A DNA stretch of 64,000 nt from QHXQ01 sp963788965. GTDB taxonomy: Bacteria; Acidobacteriota; Blastocatellia; Pyrinomonadales; Pyrinomonadaceae. Every line of letters begins with the position of its first letter. The first letter of the stretch is position 1. The DNA is taken from NCBI GenBank assembly GCA_963788965.1, contig CAWBIK010000006.1, forward strand, positions 496,001-560,000. The letters are read 5' to 3'. This document shows positions 44,301 through 57,933 of this stretch, piece by piece. Under the pieces are notes generated by a model. It made no database searches, was not told the origin of the DNA, and saw nothing but the letters and a program-made list of their open reading frames with translations. The translations under genes and the position numbers were made by a program.

Positions 44301-47142
44301 CGCTCCTCTGTGGCTCGACCCTGACCGTGACGCTGCACCTACAGGACGGCGCAAACGATCTCGGCAACGTCACCTTCCCCTTCCGCGTCGGCGCACTCGG
44401 CGCGCCGAGCACTGCGCTGTACTCCACCGGCAACATCGCCACGGCGATCCCGGACGTGAGTTCGGTTGACATCCCGATCAACGTCGCCGCGACTGGCGCG
44501 GCAGCCGACGTGAACGTCCGCGTGCGTTTGAACCATACGTTCGACCACGATCTGGTCCTCGCGCTCATCGCGCCTGACGGCACGACCGTCACACTGGCGC
44601 AGAGCCGCGACACCGCAACCGGCGGCGGCGACAACTACGGCACAGGCGCGAACGACTGTTCCGGCACGCCGACTGTCTTCGACGACTCGGCCGCCACCGC
44701 CATCGGCGCGGGCACGCCGCCCTTCGCGGGCACGTTCCGGCCCGAAACGCCCCTCTCTGATCTGAACGGTAAGACGATCACCGGCACATGGAAGCTGCGC
44801 GTCACAGATATAGAGGCGCTCGACACGGGCACGGTCGGTTGCGTCACACTTGAGATCGCACGGCAGCCGTTCGTCTGCTGTGGCCTTCGCGGGCACGCCC
44901 GCTATCGCATCGGGCGGCAACGCGACGATTACGGCCGAGAGTGTTTCACCGGCCAACAACGCGCCCGATCCGGGCGAGACTGTGACGGCTACGTTCCCCG
45001 TTATCAACACGGGCGACGGCAACACCACCAACCTGGTCGGCACGTTGCAAACGAGCGGTGGCATCACACCCGTCACGCCAACGGCCAACTACGGTGTCGT
45101 CGTCGCAGGCGGCCGGCCGTGTCGCGCCCGTTCACCTTCGTCGCCAGCGGCACATGCGGTAGCAACGATCACGGCATCGCTCCAATTTCAAGATGGTGCA
45201 ATCAATCTCGGCACGGTGACGTACACGTTCCGGCTAGGGACGACGAGCACCTCGACGCAGACCTTCTCGAACGCGACCGCCATCGTCGTCCCGGCGACCG
45301 GCACCGGTGCCACGACCGGCGCACCCGCCACGCCCTATCCATCCAACGTCACGGTCGCCGGCGTCACCGCGCCCATCACCAGCGTCACCGTCACGCTCAA
45401 GCAGCTCACGCACACCTTCCCCGGCGACGTCGACGTGCTCTTGGTCGGCCCCACCGGGCGCAAGTTCGTCTTGATCTCCGACCTCATCGGCGGCACGGAC
45501 TGGACGGGTCAGACCTACACCTTCGACGACGCCGCGACCGCGCTGCTGCCAGCGTCGGGCACGCCGCCCGCCTCCGGCTGCGTTCAAGCCGACCAACTAC
45601 GGCACGGGCGACGCCTTCCCGGCACCTGCGCCCGCCGCGCCGTATCTTAATCCGGCCACGGCCGGCACGGACACGCTCGCCTCGGCCTTCGCCGGGCAAG
45701 ACCCGAACGGGGTGTGGAGTCTCTACGTCGTGGACGACGCGGGCACCGACGTCGGCACGTTCGCCGGGGGCTGGGACCTGACGCTCATCTCCACGCAGAA
45801 CGTGTGCAACACGCAGACCTGTAGTCTCTCCTGCCCGGCCGACATCAGCGTGCCGGCTGATGGCGGCGGCACGAGCGCCGTGGTCAACTACCCGGCGGCG
45901 ACGGTCACGGGCACGTGCGGCGTGTTGAACTACAGCACGCCGTCGGGCTCGACCTTCCCCGTCGGCACCACGCAAGTCACCGTCTCCGGTGCGAACAGCC
46001 AGACGTGCCAGTTCAACGTCACCGTGCAAGCGCCGAGCCTGCCGCTGGCTTCGACCACGCTGGCTATTAGCGAGTTCCGCCTGCGCGGCGCGGTGGGTGC
46101 GCTCGACGAGTACATCGAAGTCGTCAACCTGAGCAACACGCCCTACACCGTCACCGCCAGCGATGCGTCGGCCGGGTGGTCGGTCGCCGCCTTGAACGCC
46201 GCCGGGACGGTCGCCTCGGTCGTCGCCACCATCCCGAACGGGACGGTGCTGCCGGCGCGCGGGCACTACCTGATCGCCAACTCGACGGCGGGCACCGGCT
46301 ACAGTCTGGCCAACTACGGTGGGGCGGGCAACGCTGTGCCTGATGCCACCTACACGGCCGACATTCCGGACAACGCGGGTGTGGCGCTGTTCAACACGGC
46401 GAATGTGGCGAACTTTGCCGGCGGCACGCGCGTCGACACGGTGAACTTCACGTCGCAAGGCGGGGCGCTCTCAGGGTTGTTCACGGAAGGCACGCGGCTG
46501 GCGCCCATCACGGGCGACGGGCAGTATGCCTTCTGCCGTAAACAGACCACCGGTATCCCGCAGGATACGGGCGACAACGCGGCGGACTTCGAGTTCGTCG
46601 CCATCAACGCGGGCACGTTCGGGGCGGCGGCGGTGCGCGGGTCGGCGGGTCCGGAGAATCTGGCCAGTCCGATCCAACGCAACGCGACGGTCAAGGCGAG
46701 TCTGATTGATCCGAGTCAGGCGTCGACGTCGCCGCCGAACCGGATTCGGGACACGACGCCGGGGACGGGTGCGACGGCGCAAGGCACGCTCGACATCCGG
46801 CGCAAGTTCACGAACCAGACGGGCGGACCCGTAACACGGCTGCGGTTCCGGGTGGTGGACATCACGACGACGAACACGCCGAATCCGGGCGGGAGTCAAG
46901 CGGACCTGCGGATGTTGACCTCAGCGGACACGACGGCCAACGGTGGCACGATCACGATACTGGGGACGACGCTGGAGAGTCCGTCGGATGCGGTGACGGG
47001 CGGCGGGTCGAACTCCAGCATCACGGTGGCGGTGCCCGGTGGCACGCTGGCGAACGGGGCGGCGGTGAACGTGCGCTTCGTGCTGGGCGTGGCGGCGGGC
47101 GGCAGATTCCGCTTCTTCATCAACGTCGAAGCCCTGCCCTAA
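41378..47142 (+). CDS. giant secreted subtilase (S8) with P, HYR and lamin-tail domains, multiply frameshifted
   Basis: ATG 41378 starts a signal peptide (LMFSIAVLLVALVWDFTPRA). Frame breaks lie near 41515, 42630, 44882, 45113, 45167 and 45580; joined, they give about 1,920 residues. The order is propeptide-like region, S8 catalytic domain with Asp in NISDSGVDNGT (~42500), His in CDGHGNLNTHIIGGY (~42650), oxyanion Asn in FAAGNDGSGSNT (~43030) and Ser in SSGTSHSTPAIAGYAAL (~43410), then two P-type beta-sandwich regions (HTFDHDLVLALIAPDGTTVT; HTFPGDVDVLLVGPTGRKFV), a HYR domain (CSLSCPADISVPADGGGTSA) and a lamin-tail domain (LAISEFRLRGAVGALDEYIE). A secreted, cell-surface or extracellular protease is likely. 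A paralogous copy of this gene's 3' part provides the correct frame at several breaks. Confidence 0.85.
45227..47142 (+). repeat. 1.9-kb direct repeat, copy 1 (3' part of the subtilase gene)
   Basis: Nearly identical to 51089-53005, with roughly ten or so differences seen by eye over 1.9 kb. It encodes a P-like domain, HYR domain, lamin-tail domain and C-terminus. Upstream of 45227 the two genes are still homologous but clearly diverged, so the identity has a sharp left edge. Confidence 0.9.
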
Positions 47143-47172
47143 CGCCGGAAGCCGCAAGTAGCAAGTAGCAAA

Positions 47173-47240
47173 TGCGGTCAGGGCGACGCGGCGATCTAAA
47201 AGATCAGATCGCCGCGTCGCCCTGACCGCACTTTTACTTT
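47173..47240 (+). terminator. strong Rho-independent terminator
   Basis: A 25-bp perfect inverted repeat, 47173-47197 with 47206-47230 (core GCGGTCAGGGCGACGCGGCG), followed by CTTTTACTTT. It lies 30 bp after the subtilase stop. Confidence 0.85.
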
Positions 47241-47257
47241 GTGTCTTAGCTTGAGCA

Positions 47258-47286
47258 TTGACAGGGGTTGGTTGTGCGGGTATAGT
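47258..47286 (+). promoter_or_regulatory. strong sigma70-type promoter
   Basis: TTGACA (47258-47263), an exact 17-bp spacer and TATAGT (47281-47286). It is the best consensus promoter in the window and would drive the second giant secreted protein through a ~490-nt leader. Confidence 0.65.
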
Positions 47287-47292
47287 GCCGAC

Positions 47293-47781
47293 TCGTAACA
47301 GCCTGGAGTTGGTGGAAGGGAACTAGCTTTACGTTCTTTCAGAGCACTCGCCGCCAAGCGTCCGAATCCACGGCACAATCGCAACCTGAATTAGCACTCT
47401 AACAAAATTGTTCATGTGGCTGCCCCCGGCCCGTACACGCACAGACCAGCATGCCTGATGGCTGCGCATCCCGCCGCCTTGACGTGTGCCTCGCGCCCGG
47501 TGTCAGTTCCACTTAAAACGGTGTCACGTTTGACCCGACACTTCTAATCGCGCGCCTCCGTAGCAAAACTCGCCGGAGCGCACGCACATCGATCCAGCAG
47601 GACAACTCAACCCTCTGCGCGCCCGTGCCACGCGGGCGAGAGCTGTACGTGCAACGCAGTCAGTTGCGGGTTTTATGACCCGACACGCAAACGGTCGCTG
47701 TTCCGGGCGACTTAAGCGGCTGAGTGCAGCGGCGTGTAACCCGACTGCCGTGCGCCTTAGTCCACCTTTAAGGAGATTCAA
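47293..47781 (+). other. long untranslated leader of the second secreted-protein gene
   Basis: About 490 bp without a supported ORF. AAGGAG lies 7-8 nt before ATG 47782. It has almost the same length as the leader of the subtilase gene but no obvious shared sequence. Several short inverted words (GCGCGCCCGTGCCACGCGGGCG, split by the loop) are visible. No known RNA family recognised. Confidence 0.4.
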
Positions 47782-50700
47782 ATGAGAAAGTTGTTAGGCC
47801 TCTGTATGACGGCTGCGCTGTTGTTGACGGCGCTGGCCATTCCCCCCTTGTCCGGTGCATCCCGCATCGACAAAAAAAATGAGAAGCGCGCCGCCGCCCC
47901 CGGCGGGGCCGGCAAGGCTCGGTTACGAGCGCAAACCCGTTGATGTTTCGCGCGGTCAACTTCGGCTCATCGCGGCCCGTTAGCGAACTGGCCGCCGCCC
48001 AGCGGACGCTTCCGCCGCGCGAGATGAAGCAAGTTAAAATTAAAGACCGCGAAGAAGTGCTTGAGCAGAAACGCGAACAAGCAGCGACGGGCGGCAAAGA
48101 AGCTCTGCGCGAAGGGCGCGAGCAGATCGAGCGCGAGAAGAATCACCGCAACGCAGAGGTGACGCGCAAGGCCGATCCGAATCTCAAGACGCAGCCGGAC
48201 GCGGCCATCGCCAAAGTCCCCGACGGCGGCAAGACCAGCGACCTCGCGCCGCAGGTCATGCCCACGCCCACGGTGAGCTTCGAGGCCATTTCACTCACGG
48301 ACACGACCGCACTGCCCGGTCAAGGCTTCTTGCCGCCCGACACCGTCGGCGAGATCGGCCCGAACCACTACGTGCAGATGGTCAACAGTGCGTTCCGCAT
48401 TTACTCACGCACCGGCACGCCGCTGATCCCGCTCACCAGCATCGGCGCGCTGTTCAGCACGCTGCCCGGCCCCTGTGCAGGTAGCGAGGACGGCGACCCC
48501 ATCGTGATGTACGACCAGATGGCGGATCGCTGGTTGCTCTCGGAGTTCTGCGTCGGCGTGGCCAATCCGAACAACCATCAGTTGATCGCTATCTCGCAGA
48601 CGGGCGATCCGACCGGCGCATATTTTCTCTACGATTTTATGATGCCGAACAACAAGTTCAACGACTATCCGCACTTCGGCGTCTGGAACGACGCCTACAT
48701 GATGACGGATAACCAGTTCAATCAGGCGGGCACGCAGTTTCTCGGCGCAGGCATCTTCGGCTTCGACCGCGCCAAGATGATCGCCGGTGACCCGACCGCC
48801 AGCTATATCTACTTCGACAAGGCCGAAGGTTGCCCGGCGGCTTGTCAGTTCGGCGGCATGTTGCCCGCCGACATAGACGGTTTCACGCCGGCCCCGAACG
48901 GTGCGCCCGCGCCCGTCTTACAGTTTGACGCGGACGAGTTCGGCGCGACCGACTCTCTGCGCATCTTCGATTTCCACGCCGACTTCGGCACGCCGGCCAA
49001 CTCAACCTTAGTTGAGCGCGGCGGCAGTCCGCTTGCGGTCGCAGCGTTCGATCCGCGCGAAGTGCCTTCAGGCTCGCGCAACATCGTCCCGCAGCCGCCG
49101 CCCGGCGTCTCGCTGGACGTGATCTCCGACCGCCTGATGTTCCGTCTCGCCTATCGCAACTTCGGCACGCACGAAGCCATCGTGGCGAACCACTCGGTCA
49201 ACGCGTCCGTCAATCCAGCGTTCCGCGCGGGCGTGCGCTACTACGAGTTGCGCAAGTCGGGCGCGGCAACCCCGTGGGCGGTGCAAGAGCAGGGCACGAT
49301 GTCCGGCGCGGCCGGCGACACCGTGCATCGTTGGATGGGCAGCACCGCGATGAACGGCTCAGGCAGTCAAGCCGTCGGCTACTCGGCTTCGAGCGCGACG
49401 GTCTTCCCGTCGATTCGTTATGCCGGTCGGCTCGCGGGCGACCCGGCGGGCAGTCTCGCGCAAGGCGAGGCCACGCTCGTCGCAGGCACTAGCTCGCAGA
49501 CACACTCTTCGGGTCGTTGGGGCGACTACAGCGATCTGTCGGTTGACCCGGTTGACGACTGCACCTTCTGGTACACGACCGAATACGTGACCGGCGCGTC
49601 CGCACCCGACAACACACGCTGGCACACGCGCATCGGCTCGTTCCAGTTCGGTCCCTGCGCGCCCGTGCAAAAGGGCATCTTAAACGGCACGATCACCAGC
49701 AGCGCGGGCGGCGCGCCGATTGTGAACGCGACCGTCGCCGCCGGCCCCTTCATTCGCACTTCCGGTGCGGGTGGCGTTTACAACATCGACCCGATGGGCA
49801 CGGGTACGTACACGTTGACCGTCTCCGCGCCGGGCTACGTGACGGCCGTTATCCCCGGCGTCTCGATCACGCAAGGCGGCACGACCACACAGAACGTGCA
49901 ACTCACGCCGCAGAACATCCTTGAGGGCGGCACGCCCGTCATCACGGCTGAAAGCTGCTTGCCCGCGAACGGCGCGCTCGATCCGGGCGAAACCGTAACG
50001 GTCAACCTGCCCATCGTGAACAACGGCGGCGCAGGCGCAACGACCAGCAACCTAGTCGCCACCTTGCTGGCCGTGGGCGGCGTCTCGTCGCCGTCAGGCC
50101 CGCAGAACTATGGTGCAATCGCGCAAGGTGCGCCCGCCGTCGTGCGGCCGTTCACCTTCACGGTCAGCGCCACCTGCGGCAGCATCGTTGACATCACGCT
50201 GCAACTACAGGACGGCGCGACCAACTACGGCACGGTCGTCTATAGCTTACGCACCGGCACGCTCGGCGCAGCAAGCACGGCTTCGTACACCACCGGCAAC
50301 ATTGCCACGCCGATCCCGGACGTGAGTTCGGTTGACATCCCGATCACGGTTGCGGCAACCGGCGCAGCGTCCGACGTGAACGTCAAGGTGCGTTTGAATC
50401 ACACCTTCGACTTCGACTTGACGCTCGCGCTCATCGCGCCCGACGGCACAACCGTCACGCTGGCGCAGCACCGCGACACCGCAACCGGCGGCGGCGACAA
50501 CTATGGCACGGGCGCAAACGATTGCTCCGGCACGCCGACTGTCTTCGACGACTCGGCCGCACAGCCGATCTCTGCGGGCACGCCGCCCTTCGCGGGCACG
50601 TTCCGGCCCGAAACGCCCCTCGCGGCCTTCAACGGCAAAACGATCACCGGCACATGGAAGCTGCGCGTCACGGACGACGCGGCGCTCGACACGGGCACGG

Positions 50701-53005
50701 TCGGTTGCGTCACACTTGAGATCGCACGGCAGCCGTTCATCTGCTGCGGCGTCGTTGGCACACCCGTCATCGGTTCGGGTGGCAACGCGACGATCACGGC
50801 GAGAGTGTTTCACCGGCCAACAACGCGCCCGATCCGGGCGAGACTGTGACGGCCACGTTCCCCGTCGTCAACACGGGCGACGGCAACACGTCGAACCTCG
50901 TGGCCACGCTGCAAACGAGCGGCGGCGTTACACCCGTCACGCCAACGGCCAACTATGGCGTCGTCGTGGCCGGCGGTCCGGCCGTATCGCGCCCGTTCAC
51001 CTTCGTCGCCAGCGGCACGTGCGGCAGCAACATTACCGCCACGCTGCAACTACAAGACGGTGCAATCAACCTCGGCACGGTGGCTTACACGTTCCGGCTA
51101 GGGACGACGAGCACCTCGACGCAGACCTTCTCGAACGCGACCGCCATCGTCGTCCCGGCGACCGGCACCGGTGCCACGACCGGCGCACCCGCCACGCCCT
51201 ATCCATCGAACGTCACGGTCGCCGGCGTCACCGCGCCCATCACCAGCGTCACCGTCACGCTCAAGCAGCTCACGCACACCTTCCCCGGCGACGTCGACGT
51301 GCTCTTGGTCGGCCCCACCGGGCGCAAGTTCGTCTTGCTCTCAGACGTCATCGGCGGCACGGACTGGACGGGTCAGACCTACACCTTCGACGACGCCGCG
51401 ACCGCGCTGCTGCCGGCGTCGGGCACGCCGCCCGCCTCCGGTGCCTTCAAGCCGACCAACTACGGCACGGGCGACGCCTTCCCGGCACCTGCGCCCGCCG
51501 CGCCGTATCTTAATCCGGCCACGGCCGGCACGGACACGCTCGCCTCGGCCTTTGCCGGGCAAGACCCGAACGGGGTGTGGAGTCTCTACGTCGTGGACGA
51601 CGCGGGCACCGACGTCGGCACGTTCGCCGGGGGCTGGGACCTGACGCTCATCTCCACGCAGAACGTGTGCAACACGCAGACCTGTAGTCTCTCCTGCCCG
51701 GCCGCCATCAGCGTGCCGGCTGATGGCGGCGGCACGAGCGCCGTGGTCAACTACCCGGCGGCGACGGTCACGGGCACGTGCGGCGTGTTGAACTACAGCA
51801 CGCCGTCGGGCTCGACCTTCCCCGTCGGCACCACGCAAGTCACCGTCTCCGGTGCGAACAGCCAGACGTGCCAGTTCAACGTCACCGTGCAAGCGCCGAG
51901 CCTGCCGCTGGCTTCGACCACGCTGGCTATTAGCGAGTTCCGCCTGCGCGGCGCGGTGGGTGCGCTCGACGAGTACATCGAAGTCGTCAACCTGAGCAAC
52001 ACGCCCTACACCGTCACCGCCAGCGATGCGTCGGCCGGGTGGTCGGTCGCCGCCTTGAACGCCGCCGGGACGGTCGCCTCGGTCGTCGCCACCATCCCGA
52101 ACGGGACGGTGCTGCCGGCGCGCGGGCACTACCTGATCGCCAACTCGACGGCGGGCACCGGCTACAGTCTGGCCAACTACGGTGGGGCGGGCAACGCTGT
52201 GCCTGATGCCACCTACACGGCCGACATCCCGGACAACGCGGGTGTGGCGCTGTTCAACACGGCGAATGTGGCGAACTTTGCCGGCGGCACGCGCGTCGAC
52301 ACGGTGAACTTCACGTCGCAGGGCGGGGCGCTCTCAGGGTTGTTCACGGAAGGCACGCGGCTGGCGCCCATCACGGGCGACGGGCAGTATGCCTTCTGCC
52401 GTAAACAGACCACCGGTATCCCGCAGGATACGGGCGACAACGCGGCGGACTTCGAGTTCGTCGCCATCAACGCGGGCACGTTCGGGGCGGCGGCGGTGCG
52501 CGGGTCGGCGGGTCCGGAGAATCTGGCCAGTCCGATCCAACGCAACGCGACGGTCAAGGCGAGTCTGATTGATCCGAGTCAGGCGTCGACGTCGCCGCCG
52601 AACCGGATTCGGGACACGACGCCGGGGACGGGTGCGACGGCGCAAGGCACGCTCGACATTCGGCGCAAGTTCACGAACCAGACGGGCGGACCGGTGACAC
52701 GGCTGCGGTTCCGGGTGGTGGACATCACGACGACGAACACGCCGAATCCGGGCGGGAGTCAAGCGGACCTGCGGATGTTGACCTCAGCGGACACGACGGC
52801 CAACGGTGGCACGATCACGATACTGGGGACGACGCTGGAGAGTCCGTCGGATGCGGTGACGGGCGGCGGGTCGAACTCCAGCATCACGGTGGCGGTGCCC
52901 GGTGGCACGCTGGCGAACGGGGCGGCGGTGAACGTGCGCTTCGTGCTGGGCGTGGCAGCGGGCGGCAGATTCCGCTTCTTCATCAACGTCGAAGCCCTGC
53001 CCTAA
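47782..53005 (+). CDS. giant secreted protein with P, HYR and lamin-tail domains, two frame breaks
   Basis: ATG 47782 with AAGGAG starts a signal peptide (LGLCMTAALLLTALAIPPLS). A frame break near 47930 leads to a charged region and a ~400-residue N-terminal domain I do not recognise (PDTVGEIGPNHYVQMVNSAF, DPIVMYDQMADRWLLSEFCV, NKFNDYPHFGVWNDAYMMTD), with the character of a beta-propeller or sialidase-like fold. Then follow a carboxypeptidase-regulatory-like domain (AGGAPIVNATVAAG), a P domain (HTFDFDLTLALIAPDGTTVT), a break near 50801 and a second P-like, HYR and lamin-tail segment. It lacks protease motifs. The last 1.9 kb is almost identical to the upstream subtilase gene. Confidence 0.8.
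51089..53005 (+). repeat. 1.9-kb direct repeat, copy 2
   Basis: Second copy of the segment at 45227-47142, in the same orientation, about 5.9 kb downstream, ending at the stop codon in both genes. Few substitutions are visible, many at third codon positions. Confidence 0.9.
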
Positions 53006-53020
53006 CGCCTGTAACTAACA

Positions 53021-53090
53021 TGGGTCGTGCGCAACCCGCGCACGACCCACTTAAACCGAAAGGGCGGGATCAGCAACGATCCCGCCCTTT
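53021..53090. terminator. two tandem terminator hairpins
   Basis: Hairpin 1: TGGGTCGTGCGC (53021-53032) with GCGCACGACCCA (53038-53049). Hairpin 2: AAAGGGCGGGAT (53059-53070) with ATCCCGCCCTTT (53079-53090), followed by CTTCTT. They separate the secreted-protein gene from the converging feo genes and may act in both directions. Confidence 0.8.
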
Positions 53091-53146
53091 CTTCTTCGGC
53101 CTCAATCAGTAGCACAGAACCAAGCCACGCGCCTACTTGCTTGAAC

Positions 53147-53377
53147 CTAGCGTGCCGGTTGGCTCGGCTTCGCGCGCCCGATCTGCACCAGCACGTTAGT
53201 CGCACTTTGCGCGGGCTGCTCTAGCGGGCCGCAACTACCGCAGCCCGTCGCGCACGGCGCATCGTTCGCGCCCCGCGCCCGCATCGAGCGCAGCCGCGCC
53301 CACCCGCGTCGCCCGACATAAGCGAGCGCCGCCAGCACGAGCAACAACACCGCGACGTTTTGCCAATCAACTGACAT
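53147..53377 (-). CDS. FeoB-associated Cys-rich membrane protein
   Basis: ATG at 53377 (MSVDWQNVAVLLLVLAALAY) is preferred to the upstream in-frame start. The 76-residue protein has one TM helix at its N-terminus, then a basic stretch and a Cys cluster (CATGCGSCGPLEQP). Small proteins with one TM and a CxxCGxC-like cluster are common next to feoB and are thought to assist ferrous iron uptake. It is 44 bp downstream of feoB on the same strand. Confidence 0.75.
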   Translation of the reverse strand: MSVDWQNVAVLLLVLAALAYVGRRGWARLRSMRARGANDAPCATGCGSCGPLEQPAQSATNVLVQIGRAKPSQPAR

Positions 53378-53421
53378 CTCAGACCAATAAGAACTAATCA
53401 AGCACAGTTAACCAACAGCAA

Positions 53422-55686
<2,265 letters not shown>

Positions 55687-55696
55687 AAAAAGCGAT

Positions 55697-55800
55697 GACG
55701 AATAAAAGCCGTGAATCGTTCATCGTAGATCGTGAATAGATAAAACTCAGTTCTTAACTATTCATGATTCACGATGCACGATTCACGGCTTTTATTCGTC
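55697..55800. repeat. intergenic palindrome between feoA and feoB
   Basis: Outer arms 55697-55719 and 55778-55800 are a perfect 23-bp inverted repeat (core AATAAAAGCCGTGAATCGT). Inside are further CGTGAATAG and GATTCACGATGC words. It contains the feoA stop codon and ends 10 nt before the feoB ATG. It shares the GTGAATCGT word with 2748-2805 and 27655-27724. Confidence 0.85.
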
Positions 55801-56088
55801 ACTCATCACGACCGAAATTGTTTGCGCCTCAGCGCGACGCAACGCGAGGTCATAACCGCGCACGCGCACCTGAAGCGGATCGCCAAGCGGGGCAGCCTTG
55901 ACGACGCGCACGGGCGCACCCGGCACGACGCCCATCTCCATCAACCGCCGCGCCACCGCCGTCGCCCCGCCAACCGCCACCACCCGCGCCAACCGGCCAT
56001 GCGGCAGTGCATTCAGACTAGTCGTACCAACCGGCCCAGCTGTCGTCGCCGCCAACCCGATCTTGATAACCGCCTCGTTAATGTTCAT
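55792..56088 (-). CDS. feoA: ferrous iron transport protein A
   Basis: A 98-residue SH3-like cytosolic protein that assists FeoB. Family features: TSLNALPHGRLARVVAVGGA, RRLMEMGVVPGAPVRVVKAA, PLGDPLQVRVRGYDLALRRA. The start at 56088 gives a slightly long N-terminus (MNINEAVIKIGLAATTAGPV). First gene of feoA-feoB-Cys-rich. The last codons fall in the palindrome arm. Confidence 0.92.
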   Translation of the reverse strand: MNINEAVIKIGLAATTAGPVGTTSLNALPHGRLARVVAVGGATAVARRLMEMGVVPGAPVRVVKAAPLGDPLQVRVRGYDLALRRAEAQTISVVMSDE

Positions 56089-56142
56089 AAACTGTTTACG
56101 CCTAGAAGCGCCGAAGGATGAAAACCATGTCCGAGTATAAAG

Positions 56143-56168
56143 GAAATGAAAATAGATTTCAATTTCAT
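56143..56168. promoter_or_regulatory. possible iron-repressor operator upstream of feoA
   Basis: An AT-rich imperfect palindrome, ATGAAAATAGATTTCAAT followed by TTCAT, centred about 70 bp before the feoA start. The TGAAA/TTTCA symmetry and position suit a Fur- or DtxR-type site, but the match to a Fur box is weak. Confidence 0.3.
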
Positions 56169-56497
56169 CTGATGAATAGAGCGAAGCTAAAAGAATGGGA
56201 ATATCTACGAGCTGCAGGTTATTAGTCGCTACTGCAATAACGTATCAGCAACGTTGCATAACAGGTCGAGCTAAATATTCTAGGAGCTAGTCTAGAACAG
56301 CTTGATGCTTTTCAACTGTTTTCTTGATTAAAGCGGGCTTTTCCATAAAGCACATCTTAAAAGAGCTGTTCTCCGTATTTCTGGGCTAGGTTTTGCCGAT
56401 ATTAGTGAAGGTGAGGAATTTGAAATCCGTATCTTTGTCAATCTTCCGAATGCTAATCAATCGACACACGTTGATAATCCTCATCTTGCTGTAGCAT
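56169..56497. other. AT-rich gap between feoA and the NACHT remnant
   Basis: About 330 bp with no supported gene; the minus-strand open frame at 56386-56691 overlaps the NACHT gene end and has no family features. The base composition falls here, marking the left edge of the accessory island. Confidence 0.4.
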
Positions 56498-57925
56498 TCA
56501 AGGAAGGGTCTGCGCCAGACCCTCCATCCGCAATCTGGCCCGTCGGATGACTTTAGAAAGCGAAATATCCTCGGTTGCGCCAGTCTGCTGCGCCCCCACG
56601 CTGTGGATCGCTTGAAACAGCACTTTGGCACGCGGCACTTCGGCTTTTGACGTTCTTGCCGACAGCAAATTGCGAACCCCGGGAGCCTCATGTATGAACA
56701 AGCAGGTGTTAAAAGTGAAGTCCCTAAACGGCCCGAAACCTTGTAGGCTGCTCCCGAATAGCGAGATCAACTGCTGGTCGAACAGGCGCTTCGCAACCAC
56801 CTCCGCACTCATGAACGCGGTTACTGATTGGCACATCGCCGCGACAAAGTTGCCGGTTGGGTTATCTAGCGTGTAGAAGTCCTGGGTCGCCCACAGCAGG
56901 GCAGCGCGCCGGATTAATTTCGGCGAGACCTTCTTCAGCGGCTCAGCGCCGAAGAGAAGGTGAAACAGTGCCGCACCGATATCCACGTCGGGTAAAAAGT
57001 TGTGCGCCAATTCTAGCTGCTTAGCCTTCGGCATATCCACTGCCGGAGCCACGAGCATCAGTCCCAGCCGGCGCCGCTTGTTGTTACGCTCGTCCCCCGA
57101 TCTCTTAAGCACTGAGCAGAGCAGATCTGCGTTCGCACTCTCCTTGGACACCCACGAACTGAGGACCGCGTTAGTCGGTCGTAGTTGCTCGACATCAACC
57201 ACGTCGGTGCCGGCCTCTAACAACTCGCGGAGGATGTCCTCTTTGTGCTCCTCCGCCGCCTCGACGCCATCGAGGAGCAACCCGCCCAGCAATTGGGCTT
57301 TCGCTGACTGACGGTTGCTGAGCTTGTAAGCCAGAAGTTTTTCGACCATGAACTGCTGGCTGGCGTTCGAATCAAGGCTGGCAATCAGGAGGCGCATCAC
57401 TTCGTGCCACCACGATTCGTAGCAGATGCCCTTGATGTTCTCCCATGTCTTGGCGATGCCCTCCAACTCGCTGTTGGTTTTGATATAAGAGGCGGCGAGG
57501 TACTCCTGGAAGGTGAGGTGGACGAAGCTGTACTCTTTATCGCCGAGTTCGACGAGCAGCCCGGCCCGCTCTTTCACGAACCGCAGGAACTCGTTAGCCA
57601 GATCCTCCGGGTCATCATCTTGAGTAGATTGCGTCTCGTTCTCCCTGATGAATTTCGCCAGGAATTGGCTGATTTCGGTGTAGTGGATGACGGCGCGCTG
57701 GGTTCTGCCCGCGCTGGCGCTCCGAACTTGCATCCAGTGTGCGATGGCCTCCATCCGTTGCTTGTTGCGCCGCTCTTCCCGCCCCCTGTTCTTCACCTCC
57801 ATGTTGCGGAACTTCCACCTGTGCCAGGACTCCAACAGCGTTTCTGTACAAATCTTATAGAGGATAACGCGCGCGTCCGGCAACACGCCGTCGATGCGAT
57901 GCACCAGCGCGATAATCGTGAGCAG

Positions 57926-57933
57926 CAGCGGGT
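57926..57933. repeat. target-site duplication, left copy
   Basis: CAGCGGGT directly flanks the IS on its left. The same 8 bp flank it on the right at 58769-58776. Confidence 0.95.

Noticed and set aside
56386..56691. Minus-strand ORF at the end of the NACHT gene
   Set aside because: Overlaps the NACHT reading frame out of phase and has no recognisable features.
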